DNA from: DATFRX01 sp035630615 | GTDB taxonomy: Bacteria > Actinomycetota > Actinomycetes > Propionibacteriales > Nocardioidaceae | NCBI GenBank assembly: GCA_035630615.1 | Contig: DASQKI010000038.1 | Coordinates: 62,001-126,000, forward strand | Length of the DNA stretch: 64,000 nt | Direction: 5' to 3' | Shown: positions 34,660-42,836 of the stretch, in pieces | How the letters are laid out: each line of letters opens with the position of its first letter | Numbering within the stretch: position 1 is the first letter of the stretch | Notes under the pieces: model-generated | Databases searched by the model: none | Told to the model about the DNA's origin: nothing | Seen by the model: the letters and a program-made list of their open reading frames with translations, nothing else | Made by a program: the position numbers and the translations under genes

Positions 34660-35439
34660 GTGTCGATCGACTTCACGGTCACTCGCCTGTCGACGACCCC
34701 GGTCAAGGGACTGTCACTCCATCACCCCGATTCGATTGAGCTGACGACCCACGGCGCCGTCGGCGACCGGTTGTTCTATCTTCTCGATGACGCCGGAAGG
34801 CTTCAGAGTTGCACACGCAACCCCGGCCTGTACGGACTCAAAGCGGCATACGACAGCCAGACTCGTCGTCTCGAGATCACCCGGGCGGATCAGGTGCTGC
34901 TCGGCGGGATCATCGAGCCGGGCACGGCCGTCGACACCGACATGTGGGGAGTTCGGTCGATCACATCTGACGTCGTCGCAGACCCCGTCTGGAGCACCTT
35001 CTTCTCTGACATCGTGGGCAGGCGGGTCCGGCTGGTCCAGGCCCGCGAGTCCGCCTATGACGTGCAGCCGGTGACCCTGCTCGGAAATGGTTCCGTGGCA
35101 GAACTAGCGCGCCACGCCGGCCTCCCCGAGGTCGACTCGCGACGCTTTCGCATGCTGATCGAGTTCTCGGGCGGCCATCCGCACATCGAGGACTCCTGGG
35201 AGGGGAAGCTGCTGCAAGCCGGCGGCGCACTCCTTCGTGGCGGGGGCCCGGTCCAGCGCTGCGCGGCCACCACCCGCGACCCCGACTCCGGCTCGGTCGA
35301 CCTCCAGACGCTCCGCCTGATCGCGGGCTACCGCGGCCGACAGGACTCCATGTTCGGCCCCGGCGCGAACTTTGGCGTCTATGGCGACGTGGTCGAGCCC
35401 GGCACGATCTCGGTCGGGAACGGCCTGACGCTGTACTGA
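34660..35439 (+). CDS. MOSC domain protein
   Basis: A 259-residue MOSC protein with an N-terminal beta-barrel. It opens with RLSTTPVKGLSLHHPDSIEL and has GAVGDRLFYLLDDAGRL (about 32-48). The C-terminal MOSC part carries the conserved Cys in PVQRCAATTRDPDSG near residue 207, proposed to bind sulfur or the molybdenum cofactor. Relatives include amidoxime-reducing components and YiiM-like proteins. GTG 34660 is the only reasonable start. Confidence 0.86.
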   Translation: MSIDFTVTRLSTTPVKGLSLHHPDSIELTTHGAVGDRLFYLLDDAGRLQSCTRNPGLYGLKAAYDSQTRRLEITRADQVLLGGIIEPGTAVDTDMWGVRSITSDVVADPVWSTFFSDIVGRRVRLVQARESAYDVQPVTLLGNGSVAELARHAGLPEVDSRRFRMLIEFSGGHPHIEDSWEGKLLQAGGALLRGGGPVQRCAATTRDPDSGSVDLQTLRLIAGYRGRQDSMFGPGANFGVYGDVVEPGTISVGNGLTLY

Positions 35440-35480
35440 CGCAACTCCAAGCGTCGGGAGTTGCCCTGCGGGCGCGCAGG

Positions 35481-35693
35481 TCAGCTCAGGATTCCGGTGA
35501 GTACTCCGATGCCCAGCACAAGGACAGCTGGTGGCCACACCAGAACGAGGCCAACGTAGAGGATCGGCGTCCACCACTTTCCGAGGGTTCTCGCGTACTC
35601 CCTGCCGTCGCCTCGGTCGACGAGGTAGACGACGAGGGCGACGAGTCCGCCGACTATGACGTACGCCAGCGCGCCCGCGAGCATGATGCTCAC
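35481..35693 (-). CDS. Small two-helix membrane protein
   Basis: A 70-residue protein with two membrane helices (about 4-25 and 43-66) and a short charged loop DRGDGREYARTLGKWW. No family recognised. GTG 35693 and ATG 35684 are both possible starts. It converges on the MOSC gene. Confidence 0.5.
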   Translation of the reverse strand: MSIMLAGALAYVIVGGLVALVVYLVDRGDGREYARTLGKWWTPILYVGLVLVWPPAVLVLGIGVLTGILS

Positions 35694-35790
35694 CCTCGCC
35701 TCACCTCGCTCGCCGACGTTCTAGCTGAACTCGGGAGTCCAAGTTAGAGGATGCCGCCAGCGCGCGCCCGCCCGACGAGGGTTTACCGCA

Positions 35791-36045
35791 TCACAGACAG
35801 TGGCCGTCGGCTCGCTTTGTGTAACAGAACGCGGTGACCGACGATGTACGAGGTGGAAGCTCCGGCTGGCTGTATTGCTCGGCCAGCTGGAGACTTCCGC
35901 CAACCCAAGGACCCTGCCGCAACGCGTGCCGCAGCTGCCAGAGCGCCGTCCAATCCTCCGCGTGGGCCGCCGTGTCAGCGGCGAGGAATACCTCGTTGTT
36001 CGCCTCGATGTCGGTCACGGCTGCACCGTAACCGCCGGCCACCAC
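35791..36045 (-). CDS. Doubtful small ORF
   Basis: An 84-codon frame with a plausible start at GTG 36018 (VTDIEANNEVFLAADTAAH...). Composition is protein-like in its first half, but no family is recognised and no clear ribosome site is present. It may be a short gene, a fragment of a lost one, or chance. The surrounding 35694-36123 holds nothing else I can support. Confidence 0.25.
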   Translation of the reverse strand: MVAGGYGAAVTDIEANNEVFLAADTAAHAEDWTALWQLRHALRQGPWVGGSLQLAEQYSQPELPPRTSSVTAFCYTKRADGHCL

Positions 36046-36180
36046 ACCGGCAGCTAGCGCCAGTCGGGTCGTAGGTCATCCGCTCCGGGGGATGTCGCCG
36101 CGCAGGGTCAACGGTGAATGTAAATGGGTGACGTGCTGGAACAGGAGCCGCTCGAGGGAGTCCGGCCGGACGGTGGCGCG

Positions 36181-37122
36181 ATGATCCATCTGCGAGTGGT
36201 CAGCCCAACCGACATCACCGACGCACTGGTCCCTGCCCTTCGCGCGGATCCGGCGGTGATGAACCTCATGGTGCTCCGATCTGCGGTCACCGGCCCTGAC
36301 GGGGATGCGGTGCACTTCGATGTGCTGCAGGGCGCGGCCGACGACGTCATCGGGCGACTGCGCCAGCTTGGTGTCGAGCAGCGAGGATCGATCATCCTGG
36401 AGAACATCGACGCTTCGCTCTTCGCTGCTGCCGACAGGGCTTCGGGACACCGGACGCGGTTCCAGCAGTTCACGCCGGTCTGGACGGAGGTCGAAGCCCG
36501 GATCCGGCTGGGTGGAAGCTATCCGCCCAGCTGGTTCGGGTTGCTGGTGATCGCCGGGCTCATCGGGGCCGTCGGAATCCTCACGAACTCCGAGATCCTG
36601 ATCGTCGGCGCGATGGTGGTAGGCCCGGAGTACGGCGCCATCCTCAGCCTCGGGTTTGGCGTGACCCGTCGAGACTACGCACGCGTCTGGCATGGCGCCG
36701 CCGCACTGGCCGTCGGGTTCACGCTCGCGGTGGTCGGCGCACTCGTTCTGTCGCTGGTGATCCGATGGGCCGACCTGGAGCCGAGGGCCTACGAGCTGGG
36801 GATCCGCCCGGTCTCCAGCCTCATCGACTCGCCCAATTGGTTCTCCTTCATCGTCGCGGTTTTGGCCGGTGTGGTGGGTGTCGTCTCGATCACCGAGGCG
36901 CGATCGAGCACCCTGATCGGCGTGTTCGTCTCGGTCACCACGATCCCCGCCGCAGCCGACATCGGCGTCTCGCTGGCATTCGGCAGCGGCAGCGAAGCCT
37001 GGGGCGCCACCCTCCAACTCCTCCTCAACGTCACCGTCCTGACGGCCGTCACCATCGCAGGACTCCCCACCCAGCGGGCCATCTGGCGACGAGCCGCCCA
37101 CAGGCGCGAGGCCATGACATGA
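36181..37122 (+). CDS. DUF389 family integral membrane protein
   Basis: A 313-residue protein with a soluble ferredoxin-like N-terminal domain (IHLRVVSPTDITDALV, about 2-17) and a six-helix DUF389 membrane domain. That domain has LTNSEILIVGAMVVGPEYGA (about 119-138), the family hallmark. Function unknown; possibly a transporter or sensor. ATG 36181 (GGTGG upstream) matches the usual family start, but ATG 36124 in the same frame also has a GGTGA site. Its stop overlaps the cyclase start as ATGA. Confidence 0.83.
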   Translation: MIHLRVVSPTDITDALVPALRADPAVMNLMVLRSAVTGPDGDAVHFDVLQGAADDVIGRLRQLGVEQRGSIILENIDASLFAAADRASGHRTRFQQFTPVWTEVEARIRLGGSYPPSWFGLLVIAGLIGAVGILTNSEILIVGAMVVGPEYGAILSLGFGVTRRDYARVWHGAAALAVGFTLAVVGALVLSLVIRWADLEPRAYELGIRPVSSLIDSPNWFSFIVAVLAGVVGVVSITEARSSTLIGVFVSVTTIPAAADIGVSLAFGSGSEAWGATLQLLLNVTVLTAVTIAGLPTQRAIWRRAAHRREAMT

Positions 37123-38078
37123 CCAACATCAGGGACACCGACAGCGGGGCGGCCGGGTCTGGCCGGATGACGGAGGCAGAGTTCCGCTTGCTGTACCAGC
37201 GGCTCCGCGACCAGCTGCCATGGGCACCGGATGACCGGCGCGGGGCCTTGAACTACCTCACGCCCGCAACGACTCTGGCCGCCGCCGGTGAAGTCGCGCT
37301 CGGGCGCGTCGTGTCGCTCGCCGCGCCGGTCGGTGCCAGGGTGACCCCCGACGATCCCGACCCCGCAAGGCATCTGATGAAGCAACGCCCCGCTGCCGAG
37401 GTCGGGCCGGGCCTGGCGTTCAGCTTGGACCGGATCGAGATGAACATTCACGGCAACGCCAACAGCCACATCGACGCCCTGTGCCACGTAATCTTCGACG
37501 GCGAGCTGTACAACGGAGTGGACGCCGGCACCATCACCCAGAGCGGAGCGGCCGAGCTGTCCATCGGGTTGGCCGCGGAGGGGATCGTCGGCCGCGGGGT
37601 CCTGCTGGACGTGCCGCGAGCTCGCGGGGTGCCCTGGCTGGAGCCCGGGGACCACGTGACCGTCGACGATCTGCTCGCGGCGGAGCGAGAGCAGGGTGTC
37701 CGGCTCGGTCGGGGCGACATCGCGCTGGTCCGGGTGGGGCACCGCCGGCGGCGCAACGAGCTCGGGGCCTGGGACACCGGTGCGACTCGGGCCGGCCTAC
37801 ACCCGCTGGTGATGCCCCTGCTGGCCGAGCGGCAGGTGGCAGTCCTGGGCTGCGACGGAAACAGCGACACCGCACCAAGCGTGGCCGACGGGGTCGACTT
37901 TCCCGTGCACGTACTCGCGATCACCGCGCTCGGCATCATGATGCTGGACTACCTGCAGTTCAAGGACCTCGTGCGCGCCTGCGAGGAAGCGGAGCGATGG
38001 TCGTTCCTGTGTGTCATCGCACCGCTCCGGCTACCGACCGGAACCGGGTCACCCATCAACCCGATCGCCGTCCTGTGA
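37119..38078 (+). CDS. Cyclase family (metal-dependent hydrolase, kynurenine formamidase-like)
   Basis: A 319-residue cyclase-family protein (PF04199-like). The metal-binding stretch NIHGNANSHIDALCHVIF carries His111, His117, Asp119 and His123, where the family normally has HxxTHxDxxxH. Other conserved parts are GRGVLLDVPRARGVPWLEPG and GCDGNSDTAPS. Substrates of relatives include N-formylkynurenine and isatin; this one is unknown. Coupled by ATGA to the DUF389 gene and convergent with the ATP-grasp/MFS operon. Confidence 0.85.
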   Translation: MTNIRDTDSGAAGSGRMTEAEFRLLYQRLRDQLPWAPDDRRGALNYLTPATTLAAAGEVALGRVVSLAAPVGARVTPDDPDPARHLMKQRPAAEVGPGLAFSLDRIEMNIHGNANSHIDALCHVIFDGELYNGVDAGTITQSGAAELSIGLAAEGIVGRGVLLDVPRARGVPWLEPGDHVTVDDLLAAEREQGVRLGRGDIALVRVGHRRRRNELGAWDTGATRAGLHPLVMPLLAERQVAVLGCDGNSDTAPSVADGVDFPVHVLAITALGIMMLDYLQFKDLVRACEEAERWSFLCVIAPLRLPTGTGSPINPIAVL

Positions 38079-38100
38079 CCGCCTCAGCGCCCCGGTACGG

Positions 38101-39342
38101 TCACGGATCCGGCTCGTCCGCTGTGGACGCCGCGCGGCGCGGCAGACAGAGCTGGGCGGACACCAGCCCGGCCGCGCCGACCAAAACCCACAGCGCCCTG
38201 GGGTCGATCGCGTAGACGGCGCCGCCGATGAGCGGTCCGGCGCCCGTTCCGAGCGTGTACGCGACGCCGTACAAACCCTGGTAGCGCCCGATCAGGTGCG
38301 GCGGAGACAGGCTTCCCAGGTAGGCCTGAGCGACGGAGGTCGACATCATCTCGCCGAGCGTCCAGATCAACACCGTCGCCGCCAGCAAGCCCATGGTGGT
38401 CATGAACCCGGTCAGCGCGAGACCGAGACCGATGAGCAGGTTGCCGATGGCCAGGACGTACTCCAGCCGGTACCGCGAGACCACGCCGGTGATCGGCAGC
38501 TCCAGCACCAACACCAGCAGTCCGTTGAGCCCGATGAGGAGACCGAAGTCGCGCGCGCTCAGACCCACGTCGCTGACGTGCAGGGGCAAGCCGACGGTGG
38601 ACTGGATGTACAGGAACTCCGCGACCACGATCATCACCAGGAACCGCACCAGCGCTCGGTCGGAGAGTGCCTGCCGGTAGCCCACCGCCCGGTCGGCCAA
38701 CGGCTCGGCGTCGCCGTCGTCGGACCGCGGCTGGGGCGCATCCCGGAGCAGCACCCCCATGACCACGCCGAACAGGAGACACGCGGCGGCATTGGCCAAG
38801 AAGAGCTCCGAGTAGGAGGAGCTGGCCAGCACGCCGCCGATGACGCCGCCCAGGGCAGCCCCGATGTTCATCGCGAACCGAAATACCCCGAAGGCGGCGA
38901 GCCGCTGCTGGTTGGTCGTCACGGAGTCGAGCAGCACCGCGGCCGCGGCCGGCCGGTAGATCTGCGAAGTCACACCGATGAGACCGACCACCGTGAGGAT
39001 GATCGGGAACGGCCCGAGGAACGGCACGACCGCCGTCAGTCCGGCGGTCGGCACGGCCGATGCCACGATGGTCCATCGCCGACCGATCTTGTCGGTGAGG
39101 TAGCCACCGACGGCGTTGCCGACCATGTTGCCGATACCGGCCAGTCCCAGTACCAACCCGGCGGCACCGGCGGAATAGCCGCGCTCGGTCAGGTACAGCA
39201 CGATGAACACCGGCAGGAAGGCGCCGATCCGGTTGACCAGGATGCCGAGACTGACGATCCACACCCGGCCGGGCAGGCCGCGAAGCGCGTCGCGGAATCG
39301 CGGTCCGTCGACGCCCGACCGGATGGGCGGTGCGGTGTTCAT
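38101..39342 (-). CDS. MFS transporter, 12-helix, exporter of an ATP-grasp operon
   Basis: A 413-residue major facilitator with 12 predicted helices. The motif A region is GGYLTDKIGRRWTIV after helix 2; helix 4-5 has QIYRPAAAAVLLDSV, like the MdtH/YfcJ type of sugar or drug exporters. Its ATG overlaps the ATP-grasp stop as ATGA (39339-39342), so the two are made together. The likely role is to export the ligase product, as BacE does for bacilysin; this is inferred. Confidence 0.86.
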   Translation of the reverse strand: MNTAPPIRSGVDGPRFRDALRGLPGRVWIVSLGILVNRIGAFLPVFIVLYLTERGYSAGAAGLVLGLAGIGNMVGNAVGGYLTDKIGRRWTIVASAVPTAGLTAVVPFLGPFPIILTVVGLIGVTSQIYRPAAAAVLLDSVTTNQQRLAAFGVFRFAMNIGAALGGVIGGVLASSSYSELFLANAAACLLFGVVMGVLLRDAPQPRSDDGDAEPLADRAVGYRQALSDRALVRFLVMIVVAEFLYIQSTVGLPLHVSDVGLSARDFGLLIGLNGLLVLVLELPITGVVSRYRLEYVLAIGNLLIGLGLALTGFMTTMGLLAATVLIWTLGEMMSTSVAQAYLGSLSPPHLIGRYQGLYGVAYTLGTGAGPLIGGAVYAIDPRALWVLVGAAGLVSAQLCLPRRAASTADEPDP

Positions 39343-40604
39343 GCGAGGGGCTCGGTGCGTACGTGGATCGCCGCGGCCAGCCGCCTGCCGTGGGCGATCG
39401 CGTCGGCGGCGTTGGCGCCGCTGGCGATGACGCGACCGACAACATCCTCGTTCCAGGTCAGCGGAGGCACCTCGTCGCCCGGCTCCACGTTCAGCCGGAG
39501 GTCGACGAACGCCGGGTCCGCTCGCACGGCGTCGACGCCGGCCACGTCCACGACCCGTCCGGGCTCCGGCGTGAGGAACCGGAGTGCCGCTCCGCCCCGA
39601 GGTTCCGGCGACGTAATCAGAGGCTCCACCACGCCGAACCTGGCGCCTAGCGCGTAGCGCTCCATGTCGACGCCGTAGGCGACATCGGTCAGTTCGCTGA
39701 TCCCGTCACCGCCGACGCGGTTGTGCGACTCGACGATCCGCGGGCCGCGCGAGGTCAGTTTGACCTCGGTGTGCCCTGGACCGTTGCGCAGCCCCACCGC
39801 GTCGAGGAAGTCCGTCACCAACCGCGTGACCTCGCGCAGCGTCTCGGTCGAGCAGCCACTGGGCTGCGAATGACCGATCTCGACGAAGCCACCCAGACCG
39901 CCGGTCTCCTTGTCGGTCACGGCGACGACCACGTGCCGGCCATCGAAGCTCAGGGTCTCCACGCTGATCTCCGGGCCGTCCAGAAACTCCTCCATGAGGA
40001 AGTCGTCGAAGGAATCGGCACGGAACAGATCCTTGGCGGCCCAATGCCCGTCGTCGAGGGATCGAAACCGTGAGGCGACGGCGTCCACGTCGGCTTGGTC
40101 GCGGATGCGGAACACCCCCAGGCTGCCCGATTCGCGGACCGGCTTGACGATGATCGGGAGCCCGTGCGCCTGAACGAACTCCCGAACGTCCTGCGCGGAG
40201 CGGCCGATCGCGGAGGCCACGGGGCTGATGCCCTTCGCGGCCAGGCGCTGGCGCATCCGCCACTTGTCCAGCAGCAGTTCCACGGTGGCGACGGACTCGC
40301 CGCCGAGGCCGAGGGCCTCGTTGATCCGCGCCGCCGGCAGCAGTCCGAGCTCGAACAGCGACACGGCGGCCTGGAACGGGTACGCCTCGTGCAACGCCCG
40401 GACCAGAGGCAGGAACCGGTCGATGTCGCCGTAGTCGAGCAGCAGCGCCTGACCGACGTACGGCCAGTGGCCGCGGTCGTACTCGTCCGGGAACTGGGCG
40501 TGAACCACGTCCAGGCCGAGCTCCCGGGCCTTGCGCACATGCTTGAGCTTGCCGCCGATGATCAGGACGCGCGGCCGTCCGGTGGCGACGACATCGTCGG
40601 ACAT
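39339..40604 (-). CDS. ATP-grasp domain protein (putative peptide/amino-acid ligase)
   Basis: A 421-residue ATP-grasp enzyme. The pre-ATP domain begins VLIIGGKLKHVRKARELGLD; the ATP-binding region has LLLDKWRMRQRLAAKGI and IIVKPVRESGSLGVFRI (about 151-167); catalytic metal residues are expected around HTEVKLTSRGPRIVESHNRVGG, where E and N are visible. The overall layout resembles L-amino-acid ligases such as BacD. Substrates cannot be read. GAGGGAG precedes ATG 40604. Divergent from the CGNR regulator across a palindromic promoter. Confidence 0.85.
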   Translation of the reverse strand: MSDDVVATGRPRVLIIGGKLKHVRKARELGLDVVHAQFPDEYDRGHWPYVGQALLLDYGDIDRFLPLVRALHEAYPFQAAVSLFELGLLPAARINEALGLGGESVATVELLLDKWRMRQRLAAKGISPVASAIGRSAQDVREFVQAHGLPIIVKPVRESGSLGVFRIRDQADVDAVASRFRSLDDGHWAAKDLFRADSFDDFLMEEFLDGPEISVETLSFDGRHVVVAVTDKETGGLGGFVEIGHSQPSGCSTETLREVTRLVTDFLDAVGLRNGPGHTEVKLTSRGPRIVESHNRVGGDGISELTDVAYGVDMERYALGARFGVVEPLITSPEPRGGAALRFLTPEPGRVVDVAGVDAVRADPAFVDLRLNVEPGDEVPPLTWNEDVVGRVIASGANAADAIAHGRRLAAAIHVRTEPLA

Positions 40605-40638
40605 CGTGGCTCCCTCTCTCACGCCAACACCAGTGAAG

Positions 40639-40669
40639 ACGCTATGCTGGTTACGCCCGGGCGTCAACC
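40639..40669 (-). promoter_or_regulatory. Promoter and palindromic operator of the ATP-grasp/MFS operon
   Basis: On the minus strand TTGACG (40667-40662) and TAGCGT (40644-40639) are 17 nt apart, a good -35/-10 pair about 35 nt before the ATP-grasp start. Between them, overlapping the -35, is the perfect 12-bp palindrome ACGCCCGGGCGT (40653-40664), extended by GGTT/AACC with one bulged C (40649-40669). A repressor here would block the operon. A further inverted repeat, ACCGGCTT/AAGCCGGT (40667-40674 and 40694-40701), lies next to it. Confidence 0.6.
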
Positions 40670-40727
40670 GGCTTTCGGGCTACGGTGGTGTCGAAGCCGG
40701 TGGCGACGAAAGGGGACGACGGAGGAG

Positions 40728-41309
40728 GTGAGCGCCATAGCGACGACCAGTCCGGGCAAGGGCACGGCGACGCCGGCGCAGGCCGACCTGCTGTGCGCGT
40801 TCGCCAACACGCTCGACGTCGACGTCGACGCGGCCGTACCGGACGCGCTTACGGACGCGACCGAACTCACCAACTGGCTCCGCCAGCACGACCTGCTCGA
40901 CGTCGACGACCGGGCGGACAGCGGCGACCTCGAGCTCGCGCTGACACTTCGGTCCGGGCTGCGCGAGGCGATGTTGCGTCACGCCGACGGCGACACCATG
41001 TCCCGGGCGCCCGATCTCGACGCGACAGCCACCGCCCTCCCACTCCGGATCGTCTTCGACGGCACCCGCCCCCGGCTCACCCCGGCGGTCAGTGGCGCCC
41101 GGGGCGCCCTGGCCCAACTCCTCGTGGCAGTGGCTGACACGCAGGCCGACGACACCTGGGGACGCCTGAAGATCTGCGTCGCAAACGAGTGCCAGTGGGC
41201 GTTCTACGACACGTCGAAAAACCGTTCGCGGCACTGGTGCTCGATGGGTGTCTGCGGCAACCGACAGAAGACCCGCCGCTACCGCGCCCGCCAGCGAGCC
41301 AAGCGCTGA
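40728..41309 (+). CDS. CGNR zinc-finger regulator with ABATE domain
   Basis: A 193-residue protein. The N-terminal ABATE (DUF1470) domain includes ADLLCAFANTLDVD and ELTNWLRQHDLLDVDD. The C-terminal zinc finger has CVANECQWAFYDTSKNRS followed by HWCSMGVCGNRQKTRRYRAR, with the four Cys ligands and the CGNR signature. Such proteins are believed to be DNA-binding regulators. GTG 40728 is used, with AGGGG and GGAGG upstream at imperfect spacing. It faces the ATP-grasp operon across the 40649-40669 palindrome, which it may bind. Confidence 0.87.
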   Translation: MSAIATTSPGKGTATPAQADLLCAFANTLDVDVDAAVPDALTDATELTNWLRQHDLLDVDDRADSGDLELALTLRSGLREAMLRHADGDTMSRAPDLDATATALPLRIVFDGTRPRLTPAVSGARGALAQLLVAVADTQADDTWGRLKICVANECQWAFYDTSKNRSRHWCSMGVCGNRQKTRRYRARQRAKR

Positions 41310-41351
41310 ACTCCGCAAACCGATAGCCCCGAGCGACGCTAGTGATCCGCA

Positions 41352-41984
41352 TCATCCGGCAGGTGTCACGTGTCCCAGGACGCACGCTGCCGGCGGGTCG
41401 AGATCGAGCATCTCGGTACGGAGGTGCTCGAAACCAGCTTCGGTTAGCAGGGCTGCCAGCTCATTGGCGGCCGCCGTCGAAGTGGCCGCGGTGGCACCGG
41501 GGCAACGGGGCTGGGATACCAGAGCGATGCGCCCGCCTGGCCGCAAAAGTTGGCCGAGTTCGCGTAGCCGGCAGGTTGGGTCGGGCCACATATCGACTGT
41601 GTTGACTGCGAGCGCGGCGTCGAACGGCCCGTCGCTGATGGACAGCCTCTCGACCCGCGTGTGCATCAGGCGTACCCGTCCGGCCCGTATGGCGGCACCG
41701 TTGCGGCGGCGAGCCTGGCGGATCATGACCTGCGATTGGTCGACACCGACCACCAGGCCCCCGATAGCTCGCGTGGCGAGGGCGGCGACGGCCACGCCCG
41801 GGCCGCAGCCGACTTCGATCACACGGTCGGTCGGCTGGATGTCGAGAAGCTGCACCGCCCAGCGGTTGCGCGCCACGTTCGACGACCGCCAGCCCATGAT
41901 CCAGCCGGCGACCTGTCCCCCGACCCCGGTCGGATGGTGGAACTGCCGGACCATGCGGCTCAGCACCCTCTGCATGATGGCCAT
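41352..41984 (-). CDS. Class I SAM-dependent methyltransferase
   Basis: A 210-residue methyltransferase. Motif I VIEVGCGPGVAVAAL (about 55-69), motif II VVGVDQSQVMI, and the DAALAVNTVDMWPDP segment are clear; the C-terminal part is short, ending CVLGHVTPAG. Its substrate is probably small. The start at 41984 or 41975 is possible. It is divergent from the MerR gene, which likely controls it through the site at 41999-42018. Confidence 0.86.
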   Translation of the reverse strand: MAIMQRVLSRMVRQFHHPTGVGGQVAGWIMGWRSSNVARNRWAVQLLDIQPTDRVIEVGCGPGVAVAALATRAIGGLVVGVDQSQVMIRQARRRNGAAIRAGRVRLMHTRVERLSISDGPFDAALAVNTVDMWPDPTCRLRELGQLLRPGGRIALVSQPRCPGATAATSTAAANELAALLTEAGFEHLRTEMLDLDPPAACVLGHVTPAG

Positions 41985-41998
41985 CAGGCAAGCAGAGC

Positions 41999-42018
41999 AC
42001 TTCGAGTACGCTTGAAGT
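41999..42018 (-). promoter_or_regulatory. MerR-type operator in the methyltransferase promoter
   Basis: ACTTCGAG and CTTGAAGT form an inverted repeat (7 of 8 paired) around TACG. On the minus strand it sits between TTGACT (42021-42016) and TCTGCT (41996-41991), a 19-nt spacing. That is the long spacer typical of promoters untwisted by MerR activators. Its edge is 3 nt from the MerR ATG. Confidence 0.6.
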
Positions 42019-42020
42019 CA

Positions 42021-42476
42021 ATGCCTGATATCGAGCCCACCCTGGATTCGTCAGTCACGCCATTGCTGTCCATCGGCGAGCTGTCCGAACGTACCGGCGT
42101 GCCGACGACCACGCTGCGGTATTACGACGAACTCGGATTGGTGCGGCCGACGGCCCGGGCGGCGGGACGGCGGCGCTATGCCGCGTCGGCAGTCCGAGAC
42201 GTCGGCGTGATCCTCTTCTTCCGCGAGATCGGATTCTCGCTTGCCCAGATCGGGCGCTTCATTGCAGGCGAACGGCAATCCCGACGGGACATGATCGATC
42301 ACAAGTTGGCCGAGTTGGCCGAACACCAGCACCGTATCGAGGTGGCCCGCACCGCACTCGAGCACGGTCGTCGATGCCCAGCCAGCGATCCCATGAAATG
42401 TTCCCGATTCTGGTCGATCATCGAAGGCCAGATGCACGGCCTATCTCTGGAAGAAAGCCACGCACGAGCGCACTGA
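42021..42476 (+). CDS. MerR family transcriptional regulator
   Basis: A 151-residue MerR protein. The DNA-binding domain has LSIGELSERTGVPTTTLRYY then DELGLVRP and RRRYAASAVRDVGVILFFRE; a coiled-coil dimerisation helix follows (about 85-118). The C-terminal segment RRCPASDPMKCSRFW has two cysteines (near 125 and 134) that could sense metal or redox state. No ribosome site precedes ATG 42021. A possible -10 (TACGCT, 42007-42012) is so close that the message may be leaderless. Divergent from the methyltransferase. Confidence 0.9.
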   Translation: MPDIEPTLDSSVTPLLSIGELSERTGVPTTTLRYYDELGLVRPTARAAGRRRYAASAVRDVGVILFFREIGFSLAQIGRFIAGERQSRRDMIDHKLAELAEHQHRIEVARTALEHGRRCPASDPMKCSRFWSIIEGQMHGLSLEESHARAH

Positions 42477-42836
42477 CAGACCCGGCCGAACTGGCGAGAC
42501 ACGCTGAGGGCTTGGTCGTGGACGCCTGAGCCGAGGCCAATGAACCTGGGACTTTGTGAAGTGTAAATCCGCCTTTCGACCCAACGAGATCAGCGCACTT
42601 CTGCCCATTCTGGCGGACATTGCTGAAGGTTTCGGTTCGGGTATTCGCTGTTGTCGACGTGACGCGTATCGCATTGTTCGTAACCCCGACTATGGCAGGA
42701 CCTTCGACCCTGACGTTGTCGATTTCTCTGGGAGAGCCTGCACGTGCAGACATTGACCTTCTGGCAGAAATGACGGCGTCGTAGGTTCCGATGTCCGATC
42801 CTGACGCTCAGATGTGAAAGCACGGAGGAGTCCGAA
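42477..42836. other. Intergenic stretch without a supported gene (360 nt)
   Basis: This gap between the MerR and serine hydrolase genes has lower G/C than the neighbours. Short frames on both strands (for example 42556-42756) lack ribosome sites and family resemblance. The GGAGGAG at about 42822-42830 belongs to the downstream gene. I see no clear promoter or terminator. Confidence 0.4.

Noticed and set aside
42556..42756. A 66-codon frame before the serine hydrolase
   Set aside because: There is no ribosome site, no family, and the composition is not protein-like at its end.
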